64,000 nt of DNA from NCBI RefSeq assembly GCF_002954225.1, contig NZ_PPTH01000018.1:310001-374000 (forward strand), read 5' to 3'. The translations under genes were made by a program, and so were the position numbers. Shown here piece after piece: positions 45,478-54,496 of this stretch (position 1 is its first letter; the number at the start of each line of letters is the position of its first letter). The notes under the pieces were generated by a model. That model saw only the letters and a program-made list of their open reading frames with translations, ran no database searches and had not been told where the DNA came from. Source of the DNA: Arthrobacter ruber (GTDB lineage: Bacteria; Actinomycetota; Actinomycetes; Actinomycetales; Micrococcaceae).

Positions 45478-45508
45478 AGTTTGCCATACCAGCAAGAAAG
45501 TTTGCCAT
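45478..45508. promoter_or_regulatory. AGTTTGCCAT direct repeat spaced 21 bp (likely XRE operator)
   Basis: AGTTTGCCAT appears at 45478-45487 and 45499-45508, two helical turns apart, in the gap between the XRE-cupin regulator and the flavoprotein gene. The first copy begins 7 bases from the regulator start. This suggests autoregulation and control of the divergent genes. Confidence 0.55.
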
Positions 45509-45562
45509 CGCTCGGAATCCTCTCGATGCTGGATCCATCAGCAGAAGAGAAGGGACCAGAAC

Positions 45563-46663
45563 ATGACATTTTCCAGCCGACCCGTGCAGGACCGCTACGA
45601 CGTCGTCGTCGTCGGCGGTGGAGCCGCCGGCCTGAGCGCCGCCGTCACCTTGGGCCGCGCACTGCGCACCGTGCTCGTCGTCGACGGCGGCCGACCACGC
45701 AACGCTGCCGCCCAGGGGGTGCACGGCTTCCTGACGCGCGAGGGCATGAGCCCGCAGGCACTGCTCGACGCCGGCCGGGCCGAGGCGGAGTCCTACGGGG
45801 CCGCGATCGTCGACGGCGAGGCCCTCGCCGTGCAGCGCGGCAGCGCCGGCTTCGAGGTGGAACTGGCCGATGGGCGGATCGTGGGCGGCCGACGGCTGCT
45901 CGTCGCCTCCGGCCTGTCCGACGGCCTGCCCGCCGTCCCCGGCCTGCGTGAACAGTGGGGCGCCGGCGTCGTGCACTGCCCGTACTGCCACGGCTACGAG
46001 ATCCGCGGACGCCGCATCGGCGTGCTGGGCACGGGCCCCCTCTCCGTGCACCAGACCCTCCTGTTCTGTCAGTGGTCCGACGACATCACGCTCTTCCTCA
46101 ACGACGCGGTGACGCCCACCGAGGAGGAGTGGGACCGGCTGGCCGCGCGATCCATCCGCGTGGTCGACGGCGTCGTGGCCGCCGTCGACGCGACCGACGG
46201 CGTCCTCACGGGCGTGACGTTGCAGGGCGGCACCGTCTTCGAGCTGCACGCTCTCGCCGTCGGGACCCGCATGGAGGCCCGTGCCTCCCTGCTCGAACCG
46301 CTGGGACTCGCACTGCAGGATCATCCGTCGGGGATGGGCCGGTTCCTCGAGGCCGGCCCCATGGGCACCACCGCGATACCGGGCGTCTACGTCGCAGGCA
46401 ACGTCTCGAACCTCGCCGCACAGGTGATCGTCGCCGCGGCGGAAGGCACCATGGCGGCCGCAGCGATCAATGCGGACCTCGTCGCGGAGGAGACCGCATG
46501 GGCCGTCGAGGGCCACCATGGCCCGTTCTCGGCGTCGGGAGAGGCCGACGTCTCGCAACGAGTGCTTGGCGTACGCCGGTACGGGATCGATGATGGCCTG
46601 GGTGGACGCACGGACGCGCCTGCCACCGCGGATCAGGAGGACGAGGTGCGCCGTGCTGGTTGA
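45563..46663 (+). CDS. Thioredoxin-reductase-like FAD oxidoreductase with CPYC-type motif
   Basis: A 366-residue flavoprotein. The FAD fold is YDVVVVGGGAAGLSAAVTLGRA, the redox-active CxxC is HCPYCHGYEIRG, and the NADPH-binding region starts IGVLGTGPLSVHQTLLF; IPGVYVAGNVSN is the second FAD motif. The last ~50 residues form an extension beyond ordinary TrxB. Its substrate could be a small thiol or disulfide natural product. It overlaps the methyltransferase gene by 11 bases and lies divergent from its probable regulator. Confidence 0.88.
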   Translation: MTFSSRPVQDRYDVVVVGGGAAGLSAAVTLGRALRTVLVVDGGRPRNAAAQGVHGFLTREGMSPQALLDAGRAEAESYGAAIVDGEALAVQRGSAGFEVELADGRIVGGRRLLVASGLSDGLPAVPGLREQWGAGVVHCPYCHGYEIRGRRIGVLGTGPLSVHQTLLFCQWSDDITLFLNDAVTPTEEEWDRLAARSIRVVDGVVAAVDATDGVLTGVTLQGGTVFELHALAVGTRMEARASLLEPLGLALQDHPSGMGRFLEAGPMGTTAIPGVYVAGNVSNLAAQVIVAAAEGTMAAAAINADLVAEETAWAVEGHHGPFSASGEADVSQRVLGVRRYGIDDGLGGRTDAPATADQEDEVRRAG

Positions 46664-47282
46664 GTACACGCAGGAATACTGGGACGACCGTTACCGGCAG
46701 CGCGCGAAGATCTGGAGCGGTCGGCCGAACCGGCAGCTCGTCCCCGCGGTCGAGGACCTGCCGCCGGGCAGGGCGCTCGACGTCGGCTGCGGTGAAGGTG
46801 CGGACGCCGTCTGGCTCGCGTCGCAGGGATGGACCGTCCTGGCGGTCGACGTCTCCGAGGTGGCCCTCTCCCGCGGCCGCGCGCATGCCACCGAACTCGG
46901 GGAACCGGTTGCGGACCGCGTGGAGTGGCGGCAGGTGGACCTCCTGGCCGGTCAGGACCTCCGCGGCGGCCAGGACCTCGTCTCCATCCAGTTCCTGCAC
47001 CTACCCGAGCCACACCGCTCCCGGATCTTCGGCTCCCTGGCCGGCCTCGTGGGTATCGGTGGCACCCTGCTGATCGTCGCCCACGACCCGTCGGACCTCC
47101 ACTCCGGGGTGGGACGGCCGCACCAGGCCGACCTCTTCTACACGCCCCAGCAGATCGCGGACCTGCTCGACGACTCCTGGGACATCCGGGTGCGCGAATC
47201 GCGCCCACGGGTGGAACGTACGCCGGACGGGCGCGACGTGACGATCAGTGACGCCGTGCTCCAGGCCGTGCGCCTGCGCTGA
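46653..47282 (+). CDS. Class I SAM-dependent methyltransferase
   Basis: A 209-residue methyltransferase. Motif I is GRALDVGCGEGADAVWLASQGW, followed by TVLAVDVSEVALSRGRAHA. The opening WDDRYRQRAKIWSGRPNRQLV resembles TehB and thiopurine-type methyltransferases that act on small toxic molecules. GTG 46653 is chosen as start, with GGAGG about 13 bases upstream, overlapping the flavoprotein gene. Co-regulation with the CxxC flavoprotein by the XRE-cupin protein is expected. Confidence 0.88.
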   Translation: MLVEYTQEYWDDRYRQRAKIWSGRPNRQLVPAVEDLPPGRALDVGCGEGADAVWLASQGWTVLAVDVSEVALSRGRAHATELGEPVADRVEWRQVDLLAGQDLRGGQDLVSIQFLHLPEPHRSRIFGSLAGLVGIGGTLLIVAHDPSDLHSGVGRPHQADLFYTPQQIADLLDDSWDIRVRESRPRVERTPDGRDVTISDAVLQAVRLR

Positions 47283-47351
47283 CGAGCAAGGACCCGGGCG
47301 GGACGGGGCACCGCATGCGCTCCCACCGGTCGTCTCGGTAGCCTCGGACGC

Positions 47352-48521
47352 ATGCAGTGGATCACCGAGAACTACGTGAACTTCGCCAGCGTGATCGACG
47401 ACGTGACGCTGGCGCAGAACAGGATGACGAGCTCCATGCCGTTCGTGCAGCCGCACCTCGCCTCGATGCCCGACGCCCACCTCGGCCTCGGTTGCGCCGT
47501 GGGGTCGGTCCTGCCGACCCTCGGCGCGATCATCCCCGCCGCGGTCGGCGTGGACATCGGCTGCGGGATGGTCGCCGTCCGCACCGGCCACACGGCGCAG
47601 GATGTGGCACGCCTCGACCGCCGGACCCTACGGGAGGCCATCGAACGGGCAGTCCCTCTCTCGGCCGGCAACAACAACAAGCGGGTGAGCGCATCGGCGG
47701 GGCCCCGCATCGACGCTCTCGAGCAGGACGCCCTGTCCGCCGGGTTCGACCCGGCCGGCTACGTGAAGCAGTGGAGGCTGCAGCTCGGCACTCTGGGCTC
47801 GGGCAACCACTTCATCGAGGTGTCCCTCGACGAGGAGGACACCGTCTGGCTGTTCCTCCACTCGGGGTCGAGGGGCATCGGGAACCGGATCGCCCAGCAC
47901 CACATCATGATGGCGCAGGACTACTGCGCGAAGCGATCCATCCGCCTCCCGCACAAGGACCTCGCCTACCTCGAGGAGGGCACGCCCGAGTTCGACCGCT
48001 ACATCAGCGAACTCCTGTGGGCCCAGAAGTTCGCGCTGCTCAACCGCGAGGAGATGATGGACCGCGTGGTCCGGCAGTTCACGGACTGGGTGGCCGGACC
48101 GGTCCACGAGCGTGAGCGCATCAACTGCCACCACAACTACACCCAGCGCGAGACGCACTACGGCAAGGACGTCTGGCTCTCGCGCAAGGGCGCCATCGCC
48201 GCGGACCCCGGCCGCCCCGGCCTCATCCCCGGCTCGATGGGTACCCGCTCCTACGTGGTCACCGGCAGGGGCAACAGGGAGTCGATGAACTCCGCACCGC
48301 ATGGAGCCGGCCGCGAGTACTCCCGCACCAAGGCCCGCAGGACGTTCACCCAGGACCAGCTCCGGGCGGCGATGCGCGGTATCGAGTTCAGGGACACTCC
48401 CGCCTTCCTCGATGAGATCCCGGCGGCCTACAAGGACATCGACGTCGTCATGCAGGACGCGCGTGACCTCGTGGAGATCCGCCACACGCTCCGCCAGATC
48501 ATCAACGTCAAGGGCGATTGA
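47352..48521 (+). CDS. rtcB: RtcB-family RNA ligase
   Basis: Joins 2',3'-cyclic-phosphate or 3'-phosphate RNA ends to 5'-OH ends using GTP and Mn. The 389-residue protein is the shorter actinobacterial form. Metal-binding and catalytic motifs visible are MPDAHLGLGCAVGSV, GVDIGCGM, LGSGNHFIEVS, HSGSRGIGN, NCHHNYTQRE and the guanylation region HGAGREYSRTKA with the conserved His. No archease or RtcA gene is adjacent. Confidence 0.92.
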   Translation: MQWITENYVNFASVIDDVTLAQNRMTSSMPFVQPHLASMPDAHLGLGCAVGSVLPTLGAIIPAAVGVDIGCGMVAVRTGHTAQDVARLDRRTLREAIERAVPLSAGNNNKRVSASAGPRIDALEQDALSAGFDPAGYVKQWRLQLGTLGSGNHFIEVSLDEEDTVWLFLHSGSRGIGNRIAQHHIMMAQDYCAKRSIRLPHKDLAYLEEGTPEFDRYISELLWAQKFALLNREEMMDRVVRQFTDWVAGPVHERERINCHHNYTQRETHYGKDVWLSRKGAIAADPGRPGLIPGSMGTRSYVVTGRGNRESMNSAPHGAGREYSRTKARRTFTQDQLRAAMRGIEFRDTPAFLDEIPAAYKDIDVVMQDARDLVEIRHTLRQIINVKGD

Positions 48522-48565
48522 GCGGCACGGCGGATGATGGGAGTGGCCGCGGTTAGGCTGACGCC

Positions 48566-48997
48566 ATGTCCGTCCCGACCGCGACCCGTCCCGTCGAGCC
48601 GATCCTCGTGGAGGTAGCGGCGTCGGATCCCCAGTGGTGGGAGATCGTGGGCGCGCTGGGGCCCTTCGCCATCCTGCTCGCGGCGGTCCTGGCCACGGTA
48701 TCGGCCTTCGCAACGCTGAACCAGCGGGCGACGGCGGATCGGGCTTCCCTCGAGCAGAAGAGACGCGCGGACGACCGCGCCGAGTGGTGGCGACGCACCC
48801 AGTGGGCCATCGACGCGGCCACGTCCCTGGACCCCGTACGCCAGGAGGCGGGCGTGGAGGCCTTGCTGCAGCTCTCCTACAGCGAGCTGGCGACCGAGGA
48901 GGACCGGCTCATTCTCGATGCCATCTGGGTGAGCAACCCCGTGGCCAATCCGGAGGATCCCAGCGCTGGACTGCCCGACGGCGGTGCCGGAGAATGA
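48566..48997 (+). CDS. Single-span membrane protein of unknown function
   Basis: A 143-residue protein with one transmembrane helix (GPFAILLAAVLATVSAFATL) followed by a charged, helical, probably coiled-coil cytoplasmic part (NQRATADRASLEQKRRADDRAEWWRRTQWAID) and a Leu-rich segment. No family is recognised. It is followed 29 bases on by a 57-residue gene and may form a unit with it. Confidence 0.65.
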   Translation: MSVPTATRPVEPILVEVAASDPQWWEIVGALGPFAILLAAVLATVSAFATLNQRATADRASLEQKRRADDRAEWWRRTQWAIDAATSLDPVRQEAGVEALLQLSYSELATEEDRLILDAIWVSNPVANPEDPSAGLPDGGAGE

Positions 48998-49026
48998 GAC
49001 GAGGACCAGCGATCGGAGGAGGGGCC

Positions 49027-49200
49027 ATGACCGACACAGCACGAGCGCGGAAAGCGCCGGCCGGACAGGCGGCCACTCGGCGACCCGCCGACACCCCCCG
49101 GGTGACAGCGGCGAAGGCACGGCTCAGGGTAGCCCTCGACCAGCAGCTCGGCCGCGACACCCCGCAGTCCGTCAAGGACGTGGCAGCGGGCAAGCGCTGA
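49027..49200 (+). CDS. 57-residue basic protein
   Basis: A short frame from ATG 49027, MTDTARARKAPAGQ onward, basic and Ala-rich, with a predicted helix KARLRVALDQQLGRDTPQSVKDVAAG. No domain is recognised. A GGAGGAGG ribosome binding site precedes the ATG, which is strong support for translation. Likely co-transcribed with the upstream membrane protein. Confidence 0.6.
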   Translation: MTDTARARKAPAGQAATRRPADTPRVTAAKARLRVALDQQLGRDTPQSVKDVAAGKR

Positions 49201-49262
49201 CGCGGACAGGCGACGACGCCCGGCAGGATGGGCCCGACGCGCCGGACCCCTGTCCGACCGTG

Positions 49263-49775
49263 ATGTTCGAAACGGGTCGGTTACGGATTCGCCACTTCGT
49301 CGACGATGATCTGGATGACTTCGCGGCACTCTGCGCGGATCCCGCGGTGATGCGGTTCGTCGGTGACGGGACGACACTGGACAGAGCGGACGTCGCCCGC
49401 TGGATCCGCATCTGCCAGGAGAAATACGCGACGCGCGGATACGGCACCTCGGCCGTCATGGAACGGGAGACCGGCGCGTTCGTCGGATACTGCGGCGTGG
49501 TCAGGCCTCCGGATCAGGACTTCGACGAACTGATCTATGTCCTCCACAGGAGGTCCTGGGGCAAGGGATACGCCACCGAGGTCGGGAGGGCGATGCTGGC
49601 TCATGTCTTCGACGTCTCCACTCTCTCCTCGATCTCCGCGACCATCGATCCGCACAAGGATCAGTCGAAGCGGGTAACGGCCAGGATCGGGATGGTGCAG
49701 GCCCCGTGTTCCGACGACTCCATGAGCTACTGGGTCATCGGACGGCCGACGGGCAGGCTGTCCTCCGCTCCCTGA
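49263..49775 (+). CDS. GNAT acetyltransferase (RimJ/RimL-like)
   Basis: A 170-residue acetyltransferase: RLRIRHFVDDDLDDFAALCADPAVMRFVGDG at the N-terminus and the acetyl-CoA region RRSWGKGYATEVGRAMLAHVF, followed by a helical part and SMSYWVIGRPTG. Members of this subgroup acetylate protein N-termini, aminoglycosides or other amines. GTG 49260 is an alternative start. It is the last gene of the dense, core-like part of the window. Confidence 0.85.
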   Translation: MFETGRLRIRHFVDDDLDDFAALCADPAVMRFVGDGTTLDRADVARWIRICQEKYATRGYGTSAVMERETGAFVGYCGVVRPPDQDFDELIYVLHRRSWGKGYATEVGRAMLAHVFDVSTLSSISATIDPHKDQSKRVTARIGMVQAPCSDDSMSYWVIGRPTGRLSSAP

Positions 49776-49951
49776 CGGTTACGGGAACCACTCCGCGCAT
49801 CGCTCCGGGCTGACCGATCGCCGCTTGTACATCCTGATGGGCGAGGCCCTCCATCGAGCGTCCTGACCTGTGGTCGCCCCAGTGCAGTTCGAGAAGACGT
49901 CCTCCAGTGGTGATCGTCCGATGTCCTCAACGGCGTCACCTCCTCACCATC

Positions 49952-49977
49952 CACACGATAATGTCGGTTATCGTGTG
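49952..49977. promoter_or_regulatory. dif-like inverted repeat before the recombinase gene
   Basis: CACACGATAA (49952-49961), six bases TGTCGG, then TTATCGTGTG (49968-49977): a perfect 10-bp inverted repeat with a 6-base centre. The arm-6-arm layout and the CGATAATGT core resemble Xer dif sites. It ends 3 bases before the recombinase ATG, so binding would also block translation initiation or transcription. Confidence 0.6.
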
Positions 49978-49980
49978 ACC

Positions 49981-50901
49981 ATGACCCTCAGAACGCAGGT
50001 AACGGAATATGCCAATGGACTGTGGCATGCCCGAACGCTTGGGGCATGGAAGTCATCGCTTGCCAGGTCGCCGCATACGCTCCGCGCGTACACCCGAGGC
50101 ATCGAACAGTTCTGTCTGTGGCTCGACGATCACGGGTTGGACTTGCTCGGCGTGGAGGGGGTGCACGTGGACGATTACCGGCACACACTCACCGGCGCAC
50201 CCGCCACCGCAGCACAGAAACTGGCCGCGGTTTCAAGCTTCTACCGCTACGCCGTGTCTGCGGGTATCACAACCACCAATCCTGTGGACTTCGTCCGGCG
50301 GCCCACGGTGACTGCCGATTCCACCGCTACACAGGGCCTGACGGAGGACCAGGCGCGCGCCCTGCTGGACGCAGCACGAGCGGACGGCCCTCGGTCCCAC
50401 GCGCTGGTGAGCTTGCTCCTGTTCACCGGGATACGTCTCGGTGAAGCGCTCAGCGCCAACACTTCGGACTACGGGCACGACGCCGGGCACCGGGCGCTGA
50501 TCCTTCAGCGCAGGAGCGGCACCCAGGCCAAGGTCGCCGTTCCGCCTCCCGCCGTTGACGCTCTGACTGCCTACCTCGGGACCACCGGGCGAGAGCTGGT
50601 GGCGGCGGCAGACTCGGGTCCGCCACTTTTCACCACGGCCACAGGCAGGCGCTGGGCACCTTCGGAGGCATTCCGGACTGTGCAGCGGCTGGCCCGCCTC
50701 GCGCGCATCGAAGGCCGGATCAGCCCCCATAACTTGAGACGTGCCTTCGCAAGCATCGCCCTGAACGCAGGGACTACTCTGCATGATCTTCAGGACAGCA
50801 TGGGCCACGCAGATCCACGCACAACGCGCCGGTACGACCGAGCGCGACACGACCCCATGAACTCAGTCGGATACACCGTGGCAAAAGCGCTCGTTCATTG
50901 A
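49981..50901 (+). CDS. Tyrosine recombinase (XerC/D-like integrase)
   Basis: A 306-residue site-specific recombinase. An N-terminal SAM-like core-binding domain (SLARSPHTLRAYTRGIEQFCLWL) is followed by the catalytic domain with Arg in LLFTGIRLGEAL, HNLRRAF (H-x-x-R), GHADPRTTRRYDRA (last His and the nucleophile Tyr). It has no excisionase or phage genes beside it. The ATG 49981 follows the dif-like repeat directly. It marks the start of the less dense, mosaic 14-kb stretch. Confidence 0.9.
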   Translation: MTLRTQVTEYANGLWHARTLGAWKSSLARSPHTLRAYTRGIEQFCLWLDDHGLDLLGVEGVHVDDYRHTLTGAPATAAQKLAAVSSFYRYAVSAGITTTNPVDFVRRPTVTADSTATQGLTEDQARALLDAARADGPRSHALVSLLLFTGIRLGEALSANTSDYGHDAGHRALILQRRSGTQAKVAVPPPAVDALTAYLGTTGRELVAAADSGPPLFTTATGRRWAPSEAFRTVQRLARLARIEGRISPHNLRRAFASIALNAGTTLHDLQDSMGHADPRTTRRYDRARHDPMNSVGYTVAKALVH

Positions 50902-51172
50902 TGGCGTGCCGCTTCTGAACTCGAATCGATCAGGCCGGACCCTGCGTTTCCATATCGACACGCGACGTCGGCGAGCCCGCTCCTGAAATGCGGTTTCACA
51001 CCCCTGAAGTATTTCGCATTCCTCTTACCTGATTACCGGATCATTCACTCTGCGGGCTGCTACCAGCACTCGGTGGAATTTATACCGAATACGTTCGTTT
51101 CAGCAGCACCAGAACTCCGATATTGATTTGGTCAGTCCTTGGTGCCAGGGCGGAGCGCGGGTATCCGTTGGA
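50902..51172. other. Noncoding gap downstream of the recombinase
   Basis: About 270 bases with lower GC than the flanks (runs such as GAATTTATACCGAATACG). No open frame looks coding and no second copy of the dif-like repeat is seen. Confidence 0.6.
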
Positions 51173-52294
51173 CTATTCGCGGCCCCTAGCCCGCGCCTCG
51201 GCCTGCTGCTCGCGTCCGAGCTCCACCAGGCGATCGTCGTCGATCCTGTTGCCCTTGAACTCGATGACGGCGCCCTCCACTTCGTCGACGAAGGCCTTCG
51301 CAGCGCCTACCGCACCGAGCGAGATCTCTTGCTTCGGCGCTTCCGGAACGACGGCGATGCTCGCATCGTCACAACCCTCCGCTCCGACGTCGTCGTGCCT
51401 TGCACGCGCACCGTTCACATGCCGGACGCAGAGCCCGGCGACCTCGCGAGCATGGGCGTGCATCACCGAGTGGGCTGCGCCCTCGATCTCGACGACGTCG
51501 ACCGCGTGGGGGAATACACTGCTCAACTGTGTGACCCACGGGCGTGGACATACCGCGTCGTGCTCGCCGCGGATGACGAGCGTCGACGCGCGCACGCGAG
51601 CGGCCGTCCGCTCGATCGGATAGGACATCATCCGCGGCAGGATCTTGAAGAACCAGCCGAACCCGCACGTCAGGTAGGCGACCACGGCGAGGAGCTTCAC
51701 CCGGAAGGGCTCATGGAAACTCGCCAGCAGGAAACGAAGGGCCTGCACGGGGACGGTGCGGGCCGATGCGTCGATGACAGGACTGATCAGGACGAGAGTG
51801 GTGAGCTCGGGGCGCGCCGCAACGAGATCGGTGCAGATCTGCGTGCCCATCGAATGCCCGACGATCACGGGATCCTCAAGCCCGAGATCGTCGATGGCCT
51901 TGCCGACGAGCTCCGCGAACTGACTGATCGACATGGCGCGGCGTGCGTGCGGCACGCCGCCGAATCCTGGCAGGTCAAGAGCATGTACGGGCCCGAACTG
52001 CATGAGGTGCGGGGCGAGTTGCTCGAAGTAGTGCGAGGACACCCCGATACCCGAGACGAGGATGAACGGCCTGTCGCCCACCTCCCCAACCGAACTCACC
52101 CGTGCCCAGACACCATCGCCCTGAATCCTCCGCACGACGATGTCCGGGCGTGGATCCGACTTCTCACTTCTCGTCACATCCCATTGTCCTATGGAACGCC
52201 GGGAAGTCCGATCGCGGAGTTCGGGGCTGGCGCGCGTCCTGCCGGGTGGGCGTGCGACAGCTTGTCTGGTGAGGACATGCATCCTCCGGTTCAT
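51173..52294 (-). CDS. Alpha/beta hydrolase
   Basis: A hydrolase of up to 373 residues. The oxyanion/lid region reads PFILVSGIGVSSHYFEQLAPHL, the nucleophile elbow is VIVGHSMGTQICTDL (Ser), the acid is in TLVIRGEHDAVCPRPW and the His in EGAAHSVMHAHAREVA. The C-terminal 90 residues after this His are an extension rich in Glu and Arg, with no known fold. The true start is uncertain: ATG 52294 or 52282, the latter having GGAGG close upstream. Substrate unknown; it is not of the RsbQ subgroup. Confidence 0.78.
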   Translation of the reverse strand: MNRRMHVLTRQAVARPPGRTRASPELRDRTSRRSIGQWDVTRSEKSDPRPDIVVRRIQGDGVWARVSSVGEVGDRPFILVSGIGVSSHYFEQLAPHLMQFGPVHALDLPGFGGVPHARRAMSISQFAELVGKAIDDLGLEDPVIVGHSMGTQICTDLVAARPELTTLVLISPVIDASARTVPVQALRFLLASFHEPFRVKLLAVVAYLTCGFGWFFKILPRMMSYPIERTAARVRASTLVIRGEHDAVCPRPWVTQLSSVFPHAVDVVEIEGAAHSVMHAHAREVAGLCVRHVNGARARHDDVGAEGCDDASIAVVPEAPKQEISLGAVGAAKAFVDEVEGAVIEFKGNRIDDDRLVELGREQQAEARARGRE

Positions 52295-52627
52295 CGCTCA
52301 GGAGGTACTAGTAATACGACGAACAAGACACTTCGGGGTGAGACGGCTTTCCGAGACAGTGCATGCCCCGAGTTTCTGCAGTATTTCGCGGGCTCAGGAT
52401 CCTTCAACGGGTGCTGTCGAATCGCGAAGCCACCAGCAGATGTTGCGATACCCCACGTGCGGCCTGCGGGTGGGATACACACCCGGTCCATGGGGTTATC
52501 GCGCGCCTTCGGCAGTACTTAGGATTCGATCAAGTACAAGTACTCTGCATTCTCGAGCGCGAGACGGGATCACCTCACCGCCGCCATGAGCTCCGCCAGT
52601 ATGGGCTTGGTTTCACTTTCCCTGCGG
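52295..52627. other. Noncoding gap between the hydrolase and GGDEF-EAL genes
   Basis: 333 bases with no convincing frame, ribosome binding site or known RNA. It contains the start region of the hydrolase gene on one side and the 3' end of the c-di-GMP gene on the other. Confidence 0.55.
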
Positions 52628-54496
52628 TCACAAGGTGGGAACTGGCGATGAGCCTTCCATCACCTCATGATTCTCCATAGCGGTATCAAGGTCGCTAATG
52701 AGGGCGTCCACGGCGTCTTCGGGGAGCGGTTGCAGGACCACAGGTGAGCTTGGATTCGAGGTGTCATCCTGGTCCGCGATCCATCGTGTGACGCTCTCAG
52801 CGGTGAGGGGCTTGCTGTAGTGGTAGCCCTGGGCGAGGTCGCAACCGAGCGTAAGCAGCGTGGATCGTTGGTGATCGGTCTCGACTCCTTCGGCGACGGC
52901 TCTGATGCCCACGGCGTGGGCTAGTTGGATACAGCTCGAGACGATGGCGCTGTCACCGTCATTGCTGCCCAGTCCGCTGACGAAGGACCGGTCGATCTTG
53001 AGTTCATCGATAGGGAAGTCTTTGAGGTAGGTCAGGCTCGCGTACCCGGTTCCAAAGTCATCGATTGCCAGCCCGACGCCCATCGCTTTCAGGGTTGTGA
53101 GTACCTTGAGGGCCACCGCTGGGCTTTCCATAAGCGCTGTCTCAGTGATTTCCAGTGTCAGAAGGTGCGGGTCGAAGTCATGCCGGGTCAGGGTGGTCGC
53201 AACGGTGTCGACGAGGTGCGGATCGAGGAGTTGACGGGTGGAGAGGTTCACCGCGACCCCGACGGGAGCGCACCCCGGTGTTCCGGGATTCCACAGTCTG
53301 CCTTGCTGTACCGCTTCCTCGAGAACCCAGGCGCCCAGTGCTCGGATAAGCCCGGATTCTTCGGCAAGGTCGATGAAGTCGATGGGTTGCAGGAGCCCTC
53401 GCGTTGGGTGTTCCCAACGCACCAGGGCCTCGACGCCGTTGATGACGTTGGTAGCGATGTCCACCCGTGGCTGGTAGTGCACGCGCAGCTGCCCGGTTCT
53501 GATGCCATGACGGAGTTCGCCGAGCAGACGCATTCTGTTAGCGGCCGGGTCGCCTTGGGAGGGGTCGTGCACATCCCAGATATTGCGCCCCCGGGCTTTC
53601 GCCCGGTACATGGCAATGTCTGCGTGGCGCAGCAGCTGAGTCCCATCCGTGCCGTCGCTGTCGGTGAGGGCGATGCCGATGCTGGCCGAACAGATGATTT
53701 CCAGGCCTTCGATCACCAGAGACCTGTTCACGGTTTCGAGCAGCCGCTCGGCCAGCGCAGTCGCGTCCGACAGGGTAGAAACATGCTCGACGACGACGAA
53801 CTCGTCGCCGGAGAGCCGGGCGACGGTGCCTGTCGACCGCACAGCTGAGGAGAGCCGCTGCGCAACAATGGTGAGCAGCTCGTCGCCTGCGTTGTGGCCG
53901 AGACTGTCGTTGACCGCTTTGAAGTGATCGAGATCAACGAACAGGACGGCCACTTCCTTACCAGAGGGACTTTCCGCGAGTTCACGGGTGAGGATGGAGG
54001 CCAAGCCGGCGCGGTTCGGCAACCCGGTCAGTGAGTCGTGAAGCGCCAGGTGCTGCAGACCGGCCTCGGCACGAAGGCTCCTCGCCTCGGACTCCTCTGC
54101 GCGCCTGCGAGCAGCAACGAGTTCCAGTTCGTGCTTTCGGCGTTCATGGGCACTGAAGATGATGACTCGGATCTCGGTGCCGCCGTCCGGGCCGGGAGCA
54201 CTGACGGCGGTGAGCAATGCGGCTTTACGCTTTCCTGTTGCGTCGATGATCTCCAGTGACACCTCGGACACGGACCCGGCGAGTTGCATACGAGGGACAC
54301 TGTTCGTCGCGTGGAGGAGCCGGTCCCCGACCGGCAGCAGCTGAGGAAGCGGCATGCCGAGGACATCGCTGCTCCTGTATCCCGTCCAGGTCAGGAACGT
54401 GTCATTGACCGCGGTGATCGTCCATGTGTCATCAGTGAGCAAGTAGCCGCAGGGCGCCTGCTGGTACAGCCGCTCGTAGTCTGTCTCGCCGGTCAC
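52628..54496 (-). CDS. PAS-GGDEF-EAL cyclic di-GMP enzyme
   Basis: A 622-residue cytoplasmic protein with a PAS domain (about 7-115, YERLYQQAPCGYLLTDDTW), a short coiled-coil (118-148), a GGDEF domain (148-312) with SGDEF at 229-233, and an EAL domain (325-575) with EAL at 356-358, ETALMES, DDFGTGYASLTYLK and AVAEGVET. SGDEF is a tolerated variant of the cyclase signature, and the EAL metal residues are intact, so both synthesis and hydrolysis are possible. No RxxD inhibitory site precedes SGDEF. Its GTG overlaps the stop of the RsbQ-like gene (GTGA): the hydrolase probably feeds a signal to the PAS domain. Confidence 0.92.
   Translation of the reverse strand: MTGETDYERLYQQAPCGYLLTDDTWTITAVNDTFLTWTGYRSSDVLGMPLPQLLPVGDRLLHATNSVPRMQLAGSVSEVSLEIIDATGKRKAALLTAVSAPGPDGGTEIRVIIFSAHERRKHELELVAARRRAEESEARSLRAEAGLQHLALHDSLTGLPNRAGLASILTRELAESPSGKEVAVLFVDLDHFKAVNDSLGHNAGDELLTIVAQRLSSAVRSTGTVARLSGDEFVVVEHVSTLSDATALAERLLETVNRSLVIEGLEIICSASIGIALTDSDGTDGTQLLRHADIAMYRAKARGRNIWDVHDPSQGDPAANRMRLLGELRHGIRTGQLRVHYQPRVDIATNVINGVEALVRWEHPTRGLLQPIDFIDLAEESGLIRALGAWVLEEAVQQGRLWNPGTPGCAPVGVAVNLSTRQLLDPHLVDTVATTLTRHDFDPHLLTLEITETALMESPAVALKVLTTLKAMGVGLAIDDFGTGYASLTYLKDFPIDELKIDRSFVSGLGSNDGDSAIVSSCIQLAHAVGIRAVAEGVETDHQRSTLLTLGCDLAQGYHYSKPLTAESVTRWIADQDDTSNPSSPVVLQPLPEDAVDALISDLDTAMENHEVMEGSSPVPTL

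Noticed and set aside
51084-51098. CGAATACGTTCG palindrome as a LexA box upstream of the hydrolase region
   Set aside because: The half-sites are two bases closer than in the GAAC-N4-GTTC consensus and no gene starts there in the right direction.
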